NCBI GenBank assembly: GCA_964019165.1
Contig: OZ025272.1
Location: 10,135,856-10,199,855 of the forward strand
DNA: 64,000 bases
Source: Mastigias papua
Lineage: Eukaryota > Cnidaria > Scyphozoa > Rhizostomeae > Mastigiidae
Direction: 5' to 3'
The notes below the pieces were generated by a model. The model ran no database searches, was not told the origin of the DNA, and saw only the letters and a program-made list of their open reading frames with translations. Numbering within the stretch: position 1 is the stretch's first letter; each line of letters starts with the position of its first letter. Shown in pieces: positions 1 to 37,700 of the stretch. Both the position numbers and the translations under genes were made by a program.

Positions 1-269
1 AAAAGATAGGGTACAGTTCCAATATCAGAATGTTGATTTATACCTAAATTGACACTGATTGCTAACTCACACTTCCGCTGACATTGCATGTGCTCAAACG
101 TAAGAGCATGTGAACTACAAATGAACAGGAATGATAATGAAAAGAAGGTATTACTAAACAGTATCAATATATAGGTAAGAAAATTAACAAAAGAAGGTTT
201 GATATACGCTAGATGCTAAACGCATAAAAGATTTTTATAACAGAATTTAGATACAACCAATAATCTTAC

Positions 270-25183
<24,914 letters not shown>

Positions 25184-25239
25184 TCTTCCTGCACGACTGG
25201 CACTAGAGTAAACTAGCATGCTATTTAAAGTATACAAAA

Positions 25240-27350
25240 CAATGCAAGCTTATTAAAGCATACTAAACAAACTCTCGGAACTTATTTACATTACGTCGTT
25301 GTTATGACTACATAATGCACCCCGGAGTATTCTTATATTCTTTACGCCATATCCTTGAATAGCATCCAGAAAAGTATATCCTATAGCATTTTCAGTCGAT
25401 TGCACTTTTTTCACTTCTTTGTTTCTAATTCTATTCCATGCATCCAAGTGATTAGTTCATTCATTCAAACACATTTGTTCACAATGCAATCTTTTATAGG
25501 ATCCAATCAGATGCCTTGTCTCATTTATCAATGTATTATCATTCTGGTCATCTTGCGAAATCATTGCATTGTGGAGGTAAGAAGTGTCTATTATACATTC
25601 AAATGTCAGTTAGCATCAAAGGTTCCTCTGATTGGATCTTAACCTTTGAGTAATCCTTGTAAAATTGTATTCCATACCTGTCTAAACTATGGGAGCGAAT
25701 CATTTGCGAAAAGGACCCATTGGTCATGACTTATCTCATCAATTAATGAATAAATTGCTTGAACCATCAATTTAGCAAAGAGTTCTATAATACATCAATA
25801 TTGCACGAAATCTGACAAGTTAAGTTTATGGTAAGCAATAATCGATCCAATGCTCAGAATAGACAACTACACGTATCTAAACCTCTTTTATTCGAATAAA
25901 ACTACATCTTACACTCTATGACACTTTTTATATTACAATAAAATACTACTGTGATGACTCCATGGGGAGCAAACACACTGAGTACTCCATGGCCAAGTAC
26001 AGAAAGTGCAAAATATTAAGTTTCGTAAACCCACGCAACGAACAAGTAGATACTTAACAGAGTATTGCTTGTTGCTTGGTAACAAAGGTAAAAGAAGGAG
26101 TAGCGCACGTAACTATTTACTTGCAGTGACCAAAACGCACTCACTCGCATCTTGCTTGGTTGAAAGTCGACGAGAGAAAACGAACCTTTCTTCCAGTACG
26201 AATAAGGTTTTTAGTTTTTATGGAGACGGGTTCTAAAGCATTTTAGTTGATGGACGATGTTGCTTACTGAGCAATCAGATAATTTTATCATCAATGTAAT
26301 TTGCTGCACTCTACATCTGACAACGTCCAGGTGTCATATTTTATATTAAAACTTTATTTTTCAAAAGAACTGCAGAAAATTATATATCCTATTTCCTGGT
26401 ATATAGGTGCTGCGCTTATTTTAAGAAAGTTAAGATTTCCTCAATCTTAAAAAGTCCTACCTGCTCGGTATATAGGCACATACGTCTATAGAATTCCATT
26501 TACAGGCGCAGTATACCTCTTCATTAAAACATTAGTGGGCATTATGTCACGATAAACAAAGTAGTTTTTTATACGAGACAGTATTGAATTGATCGTGGGA
26601 AGATGGTTTTCTGAAATATTCTTGAACATATAAAACATTACATTCACTAAATGTTGATCTCAAAATTATCACCATCAGAAGCATCATCACCGTGTATCAC
26701 TCCTGTGTATCTCGTTGAGTTTTTTCTACTTTGATTTCAAGAAGTATTTATTATTGAAACTTATCCGGGTATAGGCGCATGCTATTTGAATGGTATGTGA
26801 ACATAAACCAAGGAATAGGGCATTCATACCTTTCATTTTGTCAATTTTTACATTGTGAGTGCATTGTTTGATCATTTCTAATTCACAGGGACAACTGATT
26901 TTCGAGAAGTTTATAAAATCTTAAGATCACTTAGTGATGTGTTGAAGGACACCATAGAATATATATTTCTTGCAATTACTAATGGCTGTCTAGGAAGGAT
27001 GGTTTGACATTGCATTCGTGTCAAAGGCGTTGTTTTCTAGGCTGAATGCGCGAGTGCTTCGGTGTTTTTATTGTACAGAGGACAGGAAACCAGAGAAGTG
27101 GTTGTGTTGTAGCTAGCCAATTTTAGCGAGCAACTAAAATTAGTGATTGCTTAACTATATGGCAATACAACACAACATTATACTCTGCTTGACTATAAAT
27201 ACGTAAGGAATGGACAGGCAGACCATGTCATAAATGAAGTGAGGATTAATGTGCAAAAAAGAGGCAGGAAGGAAAGAAGTTGTAAAGTAGAAGTCTTGTT
27301 TATGTTGGTGTTAAACCTACGGAGTAAATATAAGGGTGGCAAAGTTTGCT
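25240..27350. other. Intergenic, upstream of gene A; nothing recognised
   Basis: No open frame with a recognisable domain, no inverted repeat or tandem array was found. It should contain the promoter of gene A, but no individual element can be supported beyond a TATA-like stretch at about 25220-25236. Confidence 0.5.
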
Positions 27351-27357
27351 GAAGTTG

Positions 27358-27414
27358 AATGAGTGAATGAATGAATGAATGAATGAATGAATGAATGAAC
27401 GAATGAACGAATGA
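27358..27414. repeat. (GAAT)n microsatellite
   Basis: Tandem GAAT units with three GAAC variants at the 3' end. Confidence 0.95.
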
Positions 27415-27769
27415 CTGAGATAGAAACATAAGTGACATTGAAATGGACTTCAATTTCAACGCCTACATCCACTGCAATACTTCTACCTTAGAATGCAAGA
27501 GGGTGAGAGGCATTCTATTTGTAGAGGGTAAGAAGGTAGGCTTGTAAACATTGTACAGCCAACATATAGGTGAAAAGGGAAGACTTAAAATTCAACGAAA
27601 AATCAAATATTATTTACATGAATAGTGTATCTACAATTGTGCCTTCATGCCGCAATCAGTGTACGTCTCTTGGATATCATAAAGTTTCGGTATGACCTCT
27701 GCGTAGGATGAGCTGGAACAAGAACGCTGACTCAATGGAGGAGAATGAAAGGAATAATTGTTCCGTGTT

Positions 27770-28205
27770 CGCTTTTTTCATTTTCGTTGGCTTTCATGAA
27801 AGCGGACTTTTCAATAACACCAGGTGTCTACTTTCGATATGTTGACGATACTTTGGTCATCTTTGGTTCTGAGCTGGAATGTGATCGTTTTCATGGCAAC
27901 TGCTACATCCAGCTCTAACATTTACAGCAGAGAATGATCAAAAACCAACTCCTTGAATTTTTCAGTTTCAGTAGAAAAAGATGGCACTGGATTTCTCACC
28001 ACCATTTACAGGAAACTAACGTTTACTGGTCAATACTTCAGTTGGAATTCATTCAGTGCAAAAGCATGAAAAGTTATCTTCATCAAAGCTTTAGTTCAGA
28101 AGGCACTTAAGATTTGCTCTAAAACTAAATTAGTCTCTGAGCTAGACACAATAAAACAACAACTGCTCCTTGATAACAGATATCCAGAAGATGTCCTTAT
28201 GTCTT
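27770..28205 (+). pseudogene. Penelope-like element reverse transcriptase fragment
   Basis: Plus-strand frames, broken by frameshifts, read FRYVDDTLVIFGSE, then SVSVEKDGTGFLTTIYRK, LTFTGQYFSWNSFSAK, and LDTIKQQLLLDNRYPEDVL. The YVDD box with TGF.T.IYRK.TFTGQY.....S and the final N.YPE are characteristic of Penelope-like reverse transcriptases. It is a decayed fragment with no start and no endonuclease in frame. Confidence 0.75.
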
Positions 28206-28504
28206 GTATTTAGAAAAAACTAGCCAACATTCTATCAGAAGAACAGTGTAAGGTAAGCCTGTCATGCAAGGATGTAGAAGTAGTAAAAGGTGTGAGTATA
28301 CTATTTTGACACCGCACATAGCAAAGTTTGTGCTTGAAAATCCAATATCAATGAGTTGTACTGATTCAATTAAAATAAGCGCCCTTATGGAAGATAATGC
28401 CACAATAGGTTGAAAAGTTGTAGTCGCATGAAGTTCACTCATATTATCCGTCTGGGAATAACTTCAATGAACAAAACGGAGTAGCTTTCTCAAGAGACGT
28501 AGCA

Positions 28505-28708
28505 TGATTAACCATAGCCACCAGATGTTTGAGATCTCTAGTCAGGTCTATTTTCTCCCAACTTGGCTGGCCAATTCGCATGCAAAATTGACCGAAATGT
28601 AGCTGTGGAGTACATGTGCGGTGAGAATCCTGCATGATGATTGGTTATTTAGGTTGGGAGAAAATAGATCTGATTAGCTTCTTTAAACATTTGGTCGCTA
28701 TGCTGAAT
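28505..28708. repeat. Imperfect inverted repeat (arms about 55 bp)
   Basis: The word GTTGGGAGAAAATAGA at 28653 onward is the inverse of TCTATTTTCTCCCAAC at about 28550-28565, and similarity continues outward (AAACATTTGGT / ACCAGATGTTT). Arms are separated by about 85 bp. It may be a decayed hairpin element. Confidence 0.5.
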
Positions 28709-29860
28709 ACGTATAATAAAATGCGATGCAAAGAGATCCTTTTTTGCCAACGGGAGTTGAAATGAACTGAATATTTCCTGGGTTGCGTATCAATGTAATC
28801 AACGTTAAAGTAGGGATTTAATGTAGCATCGTAGGTTTACATCTATACAGCCAAAGACTATTCCCTTTACCTGGCGTATGCCTTGAACTTTTCTTCTATC
28901 AGGGTTATGAGGAGTTGCTAGTATGACAACATCTTTAATTTGGGAGACCGAGCGCACTCCCTCCTTCTTCTTGATAAGGCATCAGTAAGATTTATTTTAT
29001 GACATCATGTATTTTTATTTTGACATCCATACAGTAGGTTTTTTTTAGCCAGAATACTATGTCCCATCCTACTCATGAAGATCAAATGGTACAAAAAGTT
29101 GACATCTTGCTTTGCTTTTACATCATCATTTAAAGCACGACGATACATGATGAAACTAACCCGTTTAAGAAGATATACCCATTAGGACATACTGTAGAAA
29201 TAGTAATACCCATCTATTTTCCAGTGCAATGCTTTCTTAAGGTGCAGAAGATTAATAGTCAGCGTGCAACATAAATAAAAGTCTTATCAGCGTTTCCAGA
29301 AATGTTTCCTGCAATAAGGAAAGATAATGTCAATACATGCAATATCATAGAAGGGACAGTTATAATGAGAAAGAGTGCAGCCTAGAATATGCATGAAATG
29401 CTAAGAGGCTCAAGAAATGAATAATAAGGGGCTTTTTGACAGACATCATTTGTAATACTGAAAACATGAATACATTCAAAACGAATTAAGTCAAATGGGA
29501 AACAATATAATTGTAGAAAGCTAACTGCCATGTAAACAGGCAGTTTAGGCCTTTCTATTCCAATCTTTTGAGAGTTAGAGACTGGTATGCAAGAAAGTCT
29601 AAAACTTTGAGGGTTGGCGTAATGAAGATGAATCCTTATCAGACATCAGAGATTGTATTTGCCGTAGTATAGAGATATTTGGCTCTCTCTCTCTCCTGTC
29701 AACTAATTCAATCAAAAGAAACACGTTTGATGCTACACTTGCTTTAAATATTAGAAAAGGATGAATAATCGGTATTCAATATTCAATATTTGGTTAGCGT
29801 TTCTCCGATTGATTTACTTTTATCCAACTGACAAGCTCAATAGGTTGAAATAGGAATGGA

Positions 29861-32370
29861 TAGGCCACGTGGAGAATGTGGAATGTCCCCCTCTACGGGA
29901 AATTTATGAGAACAAAAGGAAGTGGCCAATTTTTGGGTGCTAAGCTCGAAAATCGTTGGTATACAGGCAATGGGTGGGACCTTCAGTTTCATTTTTTTGA
30001 TTGCGTGCCATCAAGGCAGAAAGCAGGTGAGATTTACTTTATTTTGTACACCTAAGTACTAGAAGGACTACTTTCATAGTGCCAGTGGGCATGACATGCA
30101 GCCTCGTTTACATGGTGGAGCGGCTGGTTTTGATAAACATTAAACTTTAAATGAAAATTAAAGCTTTAGGGGTACCTACCTCGGACACAGCATATAAAAT
30201 TGACAATAGGGTCTCATGAGTTTTGCTCGAAGAGGACTATTGAAGCAACTTGTCTGCTTGACTAATAAATCACGTAAAAGTCATAAAATTCTAATATGGT
30301 AAATACTTAAGTTCTATAAACTTTAATGAACATTGCATACAATCCTCCAAAGAAGTCTCCACTGATTTTTCCATTCCTATCTTGCTGTTAGAAAGAGTAT
30401 TGTCTCAGGATAATTTATGATAGCATTCTTCATAGGCACAGGTGACGATTTGCTCCCGACTCTAACTAATAGGCGAGTTTAAAGATAGATTTTCAAGGAA
30501 AGTCACCCAAACCAGATCAAATTAGCCCAGTAAAGAGAGAGTCACTAAAGGCTATGAGACACTTAGCCATGAAAATGAAGTCGAAGAGCCAGAGTAAAAC
30601 TAAGGAACTAAGGTTTCAACGAGAAATTTTGGGAATGCTAGTCGCTGAACCCAACAGGCAAGAGACAGGAGTTGACCTTGCGAGAGTCATTTCTTTTACT
30701 CTTGTACCAGTACCAGTGCCACTAAGCACAGTATCAAATTATACGATGCTACCATGCTTAATCTGAAAATTGTGAGCCACGCTGAATTTCTTACCGATGG
30801 TCACACAGTTTAGTTTGTACCTCATTAACGGAAAGCGAATTATCATCTAAAATAATATCCGCTGCTCTTTCTCGATATACTATCATCTTCATAGGTTTTG
30901 ATACATAATGGGACAATAGCATCAAGGAGGCAGAATGTCAGGCGAGAGGTGTAAGAGAGCGATATATAAGTGCCACTCCTGATGTGAATGTGCCTTGCAG
31001 TTTCACAGGCTCCCTTCGCAATGGAAAAAATAAGGAAATACTGTTCAAAGTTATCCAGAAATCAGCGAAAGAAGGGTGGAATAACGTACTTGGGAAAACC
31101 GTCTTCTTCTCCAACGAGGCTCTGAGCATGAATATAACAGTGGATGCCATATCAAAATCTCAAATGGTACTAGTGACCAAAAGAAAGCAGATATAAAATT
31201 GGTTGCACTAGTCCCCGCTGCCAATGTTTCCACAGGAGATGCACAGGTGGTTCCAGCTCCTTCCGGTGAAATTGATCTTCTTCCTCTATTTATGGCATAT
31301 AATTTTGGTTGCGTTAGAGTTCTAATCTACAGAGGACATGTTAAATCAAGGAAGGTTATTGATGTATCGTCGTTGACATTTGATTTGAGAAGAGAAAGGC
31401 TCTCAGCGGTCTGCATGCTTTTTCATGCAATTACCAATTTCATTTACAAGGGCAAGAAAGATCCATCTGTTCACTGTACGGCTACCATAGGGTAGCATCA
31501 GTCAACAAGCTGCGAAATAAGATCTTCCTGCAAAAGTTCGAAAGAGAAAATAATCGAACTCAGTCCTTTGCCACCTTGTGAAACTAATGTAAAGCATCAT
31601 ATCATGCGTGTAAACTATGTTTAATCCATACTCAAGAATGCTAATTGCCAGATCCTCAGTCTAGTAGAACCGATGAATCATGACAAGGATGAACGAGGAG
31701 AGATAAGTGGAGTAGTGTTAGTTACACAGCTGATATTAGACAATTGTTGATGTATTATGTAGAAGACAAGGAAAAAAATAAATTGCTCATAATATGATTG
31801 GGAAGATGAATCTGATGATGTAATAGAAGAGGAAGGTGAATAAAGAGTATTTCTTACATTTGCTGTACTTGGCGTCTTTCGAGTTTCTTGCTTAGCCATT
31901 GAATAATCCTTTTCCATAACAGCACACATGCACAGACTATTAAAATCAGGCTTAAAGATCAACATATTTCCCATTTTTAGGCTGTTTCTGAAGTAGGTAT
32001 CTCTAAACTACCAAAGTTACATCTATTGCTGCACTTTCTAGCTTCCTTTTTTAATTTAAAAATAAATGTTTATCTAACCAGTCGCTCTACCATGTTAACG
32101 AAGCTACATATCATGCCCGCTGGAACTGCAACATCAATCCTTTTACTTAAGTGTACAAAATAGCGTAAATCTTACCTGCTTTTGCCTTGATAGCGCACAA
32201 ATCATGATTCACTAGGATTTGAATTTAAATCACAAAAATGAAGCTGAAGGCCCACCCATTACCGGTATACCACCGATTTTTCGGACTCAGCACCTAAAAA
32301 TTGACTAAGTCCAATTGTCTTCAAAAGTGCCCCATAGGGGAACTATTCCCCTATTCTCCGCATGGCCTAG
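29861..32370 (+). mobile_element. 2.5-kb DNA transposon with about 200-bp imperfect terminal inverted repeats
   Basis: The left end (29861-30057) and right end (32143-32370) are inverted copies: GGTATACAGGCAATGGGTGG on the left matches GGTATACCGGTAATGGGTGG on the inverted right, with shared GCCATCAAGGCAGAAAGCAGG-like and TATTTTGTACAC words. Inside is a decayed plus-strand ORF (see 30984-31495). It lies between genes A and B. Confidence 0.65.
30984..31495 (+). pseudogene. Decayed ORF of the 2.5-kb transposon
   Basis: The plus strand reads SLRNGKNKEILFKVIQKSA, then after a frame change ADIKLVALVPAA, PSGEIDLLPLFMAYNFG, VLIYRGHVKSRKVIDVSS and AITNFIYKGKKDPS. A pattern of this kind (ADTKL..., SPSGDIDI..., GTGKSRKVID, GMHAFSGND) recurs in transposon-associated ORFs of cnidarians and fishes; I do not know its exact biochemical class. 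The frameshift and loss of the GMHAFSGND-like segment show decay. Confidence 0.5.
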
Positions 32371-33056
32371 AACACCTTTCCCATTAATCAAATGTACCCA
32401 ATTTAGTAAGTCAATACAAGTAAAGTCAGTCTCCAGGCTGTACTAAAAGCCGGGGCTGCTGGGTAGAGAAAATAACTTAAGAGCAAACCAATGTAAAAAA
32501 GGAAAAGATTCAAATCAAGTCTACGAGGGTGCATTGATTCCCAGGGTCTTACCGCATGTGACAGACTGCTTTCTTCTACGAGATAACACAGAACTACATA
32601 CTTTAATCATGCCCAAATTCACCAAATAACAGAATACTCGCTAAATTTTGGACCGAATAATCGAACAATGAAACCTAAAGGGATAAAAAGCATCAACAAC
32701 TATTGCTAGTAATGGTATTGTAATGAGAACAGACTGCTTTCTTCCACTATATATCAGAAAAGTATTATTTGCTACGCCGGAGTACAGAATAGACAACAAA
32801 ATCTGAAAAAACCTGTGGTGCAACGCATCGAAAATTCCCCATGGTAGTATTCACTAACCTAATACATATTCGCTAAATGTCGTTCCCATTACACGAAAAG
32901 AAGAAATCAAATGGATAGACGGTAATAATAACTGTAATTCATGTCAGATTTGCAATGAAAGAGATATAGATCAATATGCAGGGCTTAACATATACGATAG
33001 TACATAAAAATAAATCATGCTTGTATAATATTGTGATAAATCTTACCCTTAGTAAA

Positions 33057-34759
33057 TCACCCTTTAGCTCTAAGGTAGTAGCTAGGAATTGGTTTTAAGG
33101 TGGTTCCACTTGGAAGATCAACAGCAACGCTAAGATGATCACCACCACCAAATTCCACAAAGATACCTTCCAAGTAATACAGATTTCCCTTTACCAGTGA
33201 TATCTCTTTGGACTTTTGATCAGATCGTCTAAGGAAAAAGATCCCATATTGGAAGCTTTCCTTCATTAAGGGGTCTGTCATTTATAACTCTGGGTACCGG
33301 GGCGGGTTAGAATTTACAAAATGGTCAAACGTTTTATACCCCCTCAATTTTTGTCTAAAAGTGTTCATAACCTATTGAGAAATAAGTATTAAGTTTCACA
33401 CCCCACTTGCTATCTACCTTGTAAGGATTTCAGGGAAGATTTCTTCATTGCTACTTTTAACGTCACAATTGCCACTATCATCTACTTGAAAGATCATATA
33501 TAGAAATTTATTCTACAAAGTTACTTGCTGGGAAACATTGCATGGAAAACCTTTGTACACAATGTTGTAAATATCATTATTTGTGAGATTTCTTTGCATA
33601 AGGCATAAATAAGTTTTCATGAAAAAGTCGATTAATGCTTGAAACTGCATTTGAAGAAACATCTGTAATGAGTGCTAATAAGAGCACTACAATAACACAG
33701 TATACCACAGAAAACTTAAATCAGAGAAACATTGCTATTGGACAAACTCAGACAGCTAGATATGTATACAGTGATCAATAGACTTTTGCAAGTCATTGAA
33801 TTGATTTTCTTTAGATTTTGTCTCTAAAGGACTTCATACCCCTCAAAAATTCTCTAGAATGTTTCCTACCCCCGAAGTATCCTAGAAAAAGTTTTCATAC
33901 CCTACCCAATTCTAGCCCGCCCTACTACCCAGAGTTATAAATGACTGACCCCTAAGTGGTTAGTGATTTGAGTTAACTAACTAAAAATTCCTCTTAGGTT
34001 AAAAGTTTCACTAGTGATAAGTGGGCAGCCTAGGGTGCTGCTACATGTAATTTGAATTGCAGATAGATAACAAGATCAGTTGAAAAATGATAGTAAAGTG
34101 TTTGGATGGATCTCACTCCTAAGAGGATCACTCAACTCGTTCATTAACGCCTCCGTTTTCTGCTCTTCCACATTATTACTGCTATAATATGCAGTTAAAG
34201 GGACTACCATAGAAACTTCAAATTTATGTTGCGCTGATGTGAGTGGATTTTGCAGTTTTCACAGTAAGGCAAACTGTCATAGAATAGAATAAAGTTGTGT
34301 TTGAAAGGAAAAATTACCAAGAGATATTCAAATAATCAGATGGTGTTAAGAATGAAAACGCAAGATATCCCATTGATGGACAATGGTAAAGTTGTTTCAG
34401 TTAAATTTCCTAAATATTTTATTATATGCATACTTACTGATCGTTCTTATATTGTCGTGACCAACCCTTTTGAAATATAATCATCTTCTTATCTTTCTCC
34501 CTATCCGTTAAGCTTAAGAATACCTGGCACTCATCATCACATGCTGAATGGAATGTGTAAAGTCCGGACTCCGGAGCCACGAAATAGCTCCACATTTGGA
34601 CACCATAACTATTTCCAATGTTGTGTGGCGAATCAAAGTTATCCAAAAAGCCAGAAGAAGTCGGGTTATTCGGGAAACGTTTATCATTCCGAATATCGAT
34701 TATGGATTTAGTTGCCAATTCAACATTTTCCCAGAAGTTTGCATGAACGGGGCCTTTTT
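33057..34759 (-). CDS. Gene B PA14 domain and C-terminus
   Basis: Exons 34759..34438 (322 bp) and 33228..33057 (172 bp incl. TGA). Reads FWENVELATKSIIDIRN, RFPNNPTSSGFLDNFDSP, YGVQMWSYFVAPESGLYTFH, SACDDECQVFLSL, then KSKEISLVKGNLYYLEGIF, EFGGGDHLSVAVDLPSG and PIPSYYL before the stop. This is a full PA14 beta-barrel pattern, including the DDxxxxxL and GGDHLSV motifs, and the usual PIPxxYL ending suggests a natural C-terminus. A MITE ends 39 bp upstream of the last exon. No clear AATAAA was found close downstream. Confidence 0.9.
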
Positions 34760-37700
34760 CTGAAAAGTGGAAAGATGGTTAATTGTGACTAAAAAGCAAG
34801 GATGGTTTCAGTTAGGCATCATATCTAATGTCACTGTTCAATTATGAAAACTAGCGATGTCACAGATTCATCGATCAATTAACAACAGCCTTAAAGTGTT
34901 CTACTTTGCATAAAGGAGCATAGCATGTTATTCTTCAAGTAAGGGGAGGAGAGGAACTGGACACCCTACAACACTGTGCAAAAGGCTTAGGGTAAATGCT
35001 CTCTCTAACAGACGCTCATAAACGTACATAGACGTATGTGCGACTAGCATAGTATAGAACCTGGCCACCTGGCCGATAGTACCTCAGAGGATTCCCAGAA
35101 AGGGAAATATCCTAACAGACATTCAAGATATGTTTGCTACATACATCAATTCAAACTATAAGACAATTACCAGTTTTATAGAATAGGATGTTGAGCCTTT
35201 TGGCATTACAACTTGTCCTCAAAACCAAATCAACGTTGCTGCCAGGCCATTCACCATTAGGATGTACACATCTATCAGCAAAATGCAATGTATCAACTGC
35301 AAAAAGGTAAATTGTCAGTTGCAATGACTACTGGTAATGAAAATGTTAATGAGTATTTTAGATTAATGATAATAAATAATTCATGAAAATAGCAATGACT
35401 TATTGGCTTACACATTGTCCTTGTGAATCTCTTCTTCAGTTGCATTGGAGGACATTTAGAACTGACAACCACTTTTCTCCCATCCGAGACTTTCCCACCA
35501 GACGGACAGACAGGCTTTCCACTGCATTTATGAGTGATACTACCACGATCGTAATCCACTATAAACTGTGCTTCTGGAAGGTCACATTTGTCAATTCCAC
35601 TTTTCCATTGCAATACTGTTTCATCACTTACATTACATTTGCCGCTCTTTGGCAGCACGCAGTAGTTTGAACTATAGCCACGCATCGGACTCACTGGCAA
35701 AGAGATACAATTGCTTTCAATTTACCAGGGAACTGGAGAATTTACATGGTGAAATTTGGAATTCCTTCAACACATCGTAAAGTTTCCATGGCATTTTGTT
35801 CAAAAACCACCCCCATGTACTGACATACGAATGGCTTAGAAGGTACCTGTGCTTTCGTGTTGGCTGGATATTTAGATTCAAAATATGCGAATAAAGCTGC
35901 TTTTAGCAGGCTCTCATTAGTTTCCCACATACGAAGGTTCTCCAAGCATGCATATTTACAGTTTAAACATTGAAGTAGATAAATAAAATTGAACTCTACC
36001 TAAACAAATTCCAGAGCATTCTCTCGATTCTTTCATTGGCTCTTTAGCTATTCCGCCACATCTTCGTTTTGGTTCAATACGTGTTCTGATCCTTGTAGAT
36101 ATTCCTTTTCCACAATTTACTGAGCATTGAGTCCACAAGGACCACGGTGAGAGTGTATCGTCCACTGTTTACAAGCAAGGCAAGTGCCACTTTAGTAAGT
36201 ATCATTATTGTTGGTGATAAAAATCGGTACGAAAAACTATACATATGGCATGAAAAGAAGACCACACTGCATTCAAAAAAGTTCTGAAAGCTCATCACAG
36301 GAAGTATGTGTCAAGATTTAAAAATAAATGAAAGTCCATGTTTTTACAACGAGAATAGTGGAATTACTTTCAAATTATTTATTCCTTTAATGCAACTAGC
36401 AATTGAGAGTTATGGGGTAATTATGACAACGATGACACGATGAGGTTGTTGATGATGACTATATCATTAATATTGATGCGATAATAATGAAGAAAATATT
36501 GATGGTGATAATGATGAAGCAAATATTGATGATGATAATGATCACAATAAAAATGATAACGATGACGACAAAGATAATATTGAGTTGATAATGATGAAGT
36601 GTAATGTTAATAGGGATAATAATAACGATAATATTGATGGCAATAAAGTTGAAGATAATACTAATGGTAGTAATGTTAATGATGATATTGATGGCGATAA
36701 TGATCAAGATAATGTTGATGGCGATGATGATAAGGATAATATTGATCGCCATAATGAGACCAATAATATTTATGGTGACATTGACAAGGATAATAATGAT
36801 ATTGATAATGATGATATTGATGGTGATATTGATTACGTTAATGATCTTGATAATGATAACGAAAATATTGATGGTAATAATCACCACGATTATATTGATG
36901 GGGATAATGGCAAGGATATTTTGTATAGTGATAATGATAACGATATCATTTATGGTGATCATGTTCAGGATGATATTGATTGTAATAATGATAACGATAA
37001 AACGTATAAACAGTATGATCATGAAAATGATGAGGATGATGACAGAAATAAGAAAGGTTCGACGAACCCATATGAGAGTTGGTCTTCCACTGTCATATTT
37101 TGAGAAAGTAGGAATATGAATTAAATTATATTCTCATTGAATACTAATGTGACATAATCAACGGAAAGTCAAATATTAGTCTAATACCAAACAAGACAGG
37201 TATACAGGACTTATGAATTCTGTGTCATTTAACAAAGCAGCTTATGTGGTATAGGAAAAAGAGGTGTTTGATTCATTTTTAGATCTTTACAAGTTAGTAC
37301 TTTAAAAAGAGTAGGTTAATGCAAAAGTTGAAACGCTTACGATTTAATTCAAAACAATTGGAACAATTCGCTGGAAATGAAGAATTCATGAATCACTGCG
37401 TAACACTTCTACACGCAAGAGCCAACGGAGAAGCTTAGTTATTCATGAAACTTTAGAACAATAGAGAACAGATTACTCATCTTCAAAATGAAGACAAGTT
37501 GGAGAGAAATATAACAATATAAGAAGTACTCATTGCTAATCGTGACACACCACACCCAAATACAGGCGTATCAACTTATCAAAACAACCACCAGTGAACT
37601 AAAACAAGATCTACAAAAATAAATAGCCTGATGATGATGAGCAAGATATTGTGTGGGCTATGCTAGATAGTTTTGATAGCCAAAGATATTCAAACAGGAC

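Noticed and set aside
36459..37119. Long open frames of about 170-187 codons on both strands over the GATAAT array (also 52179-52890)
   Set aside because: They follow from a stop-free repeat unit read in several frames; residues are N/D/I or I/M only, and both strands are equally open.
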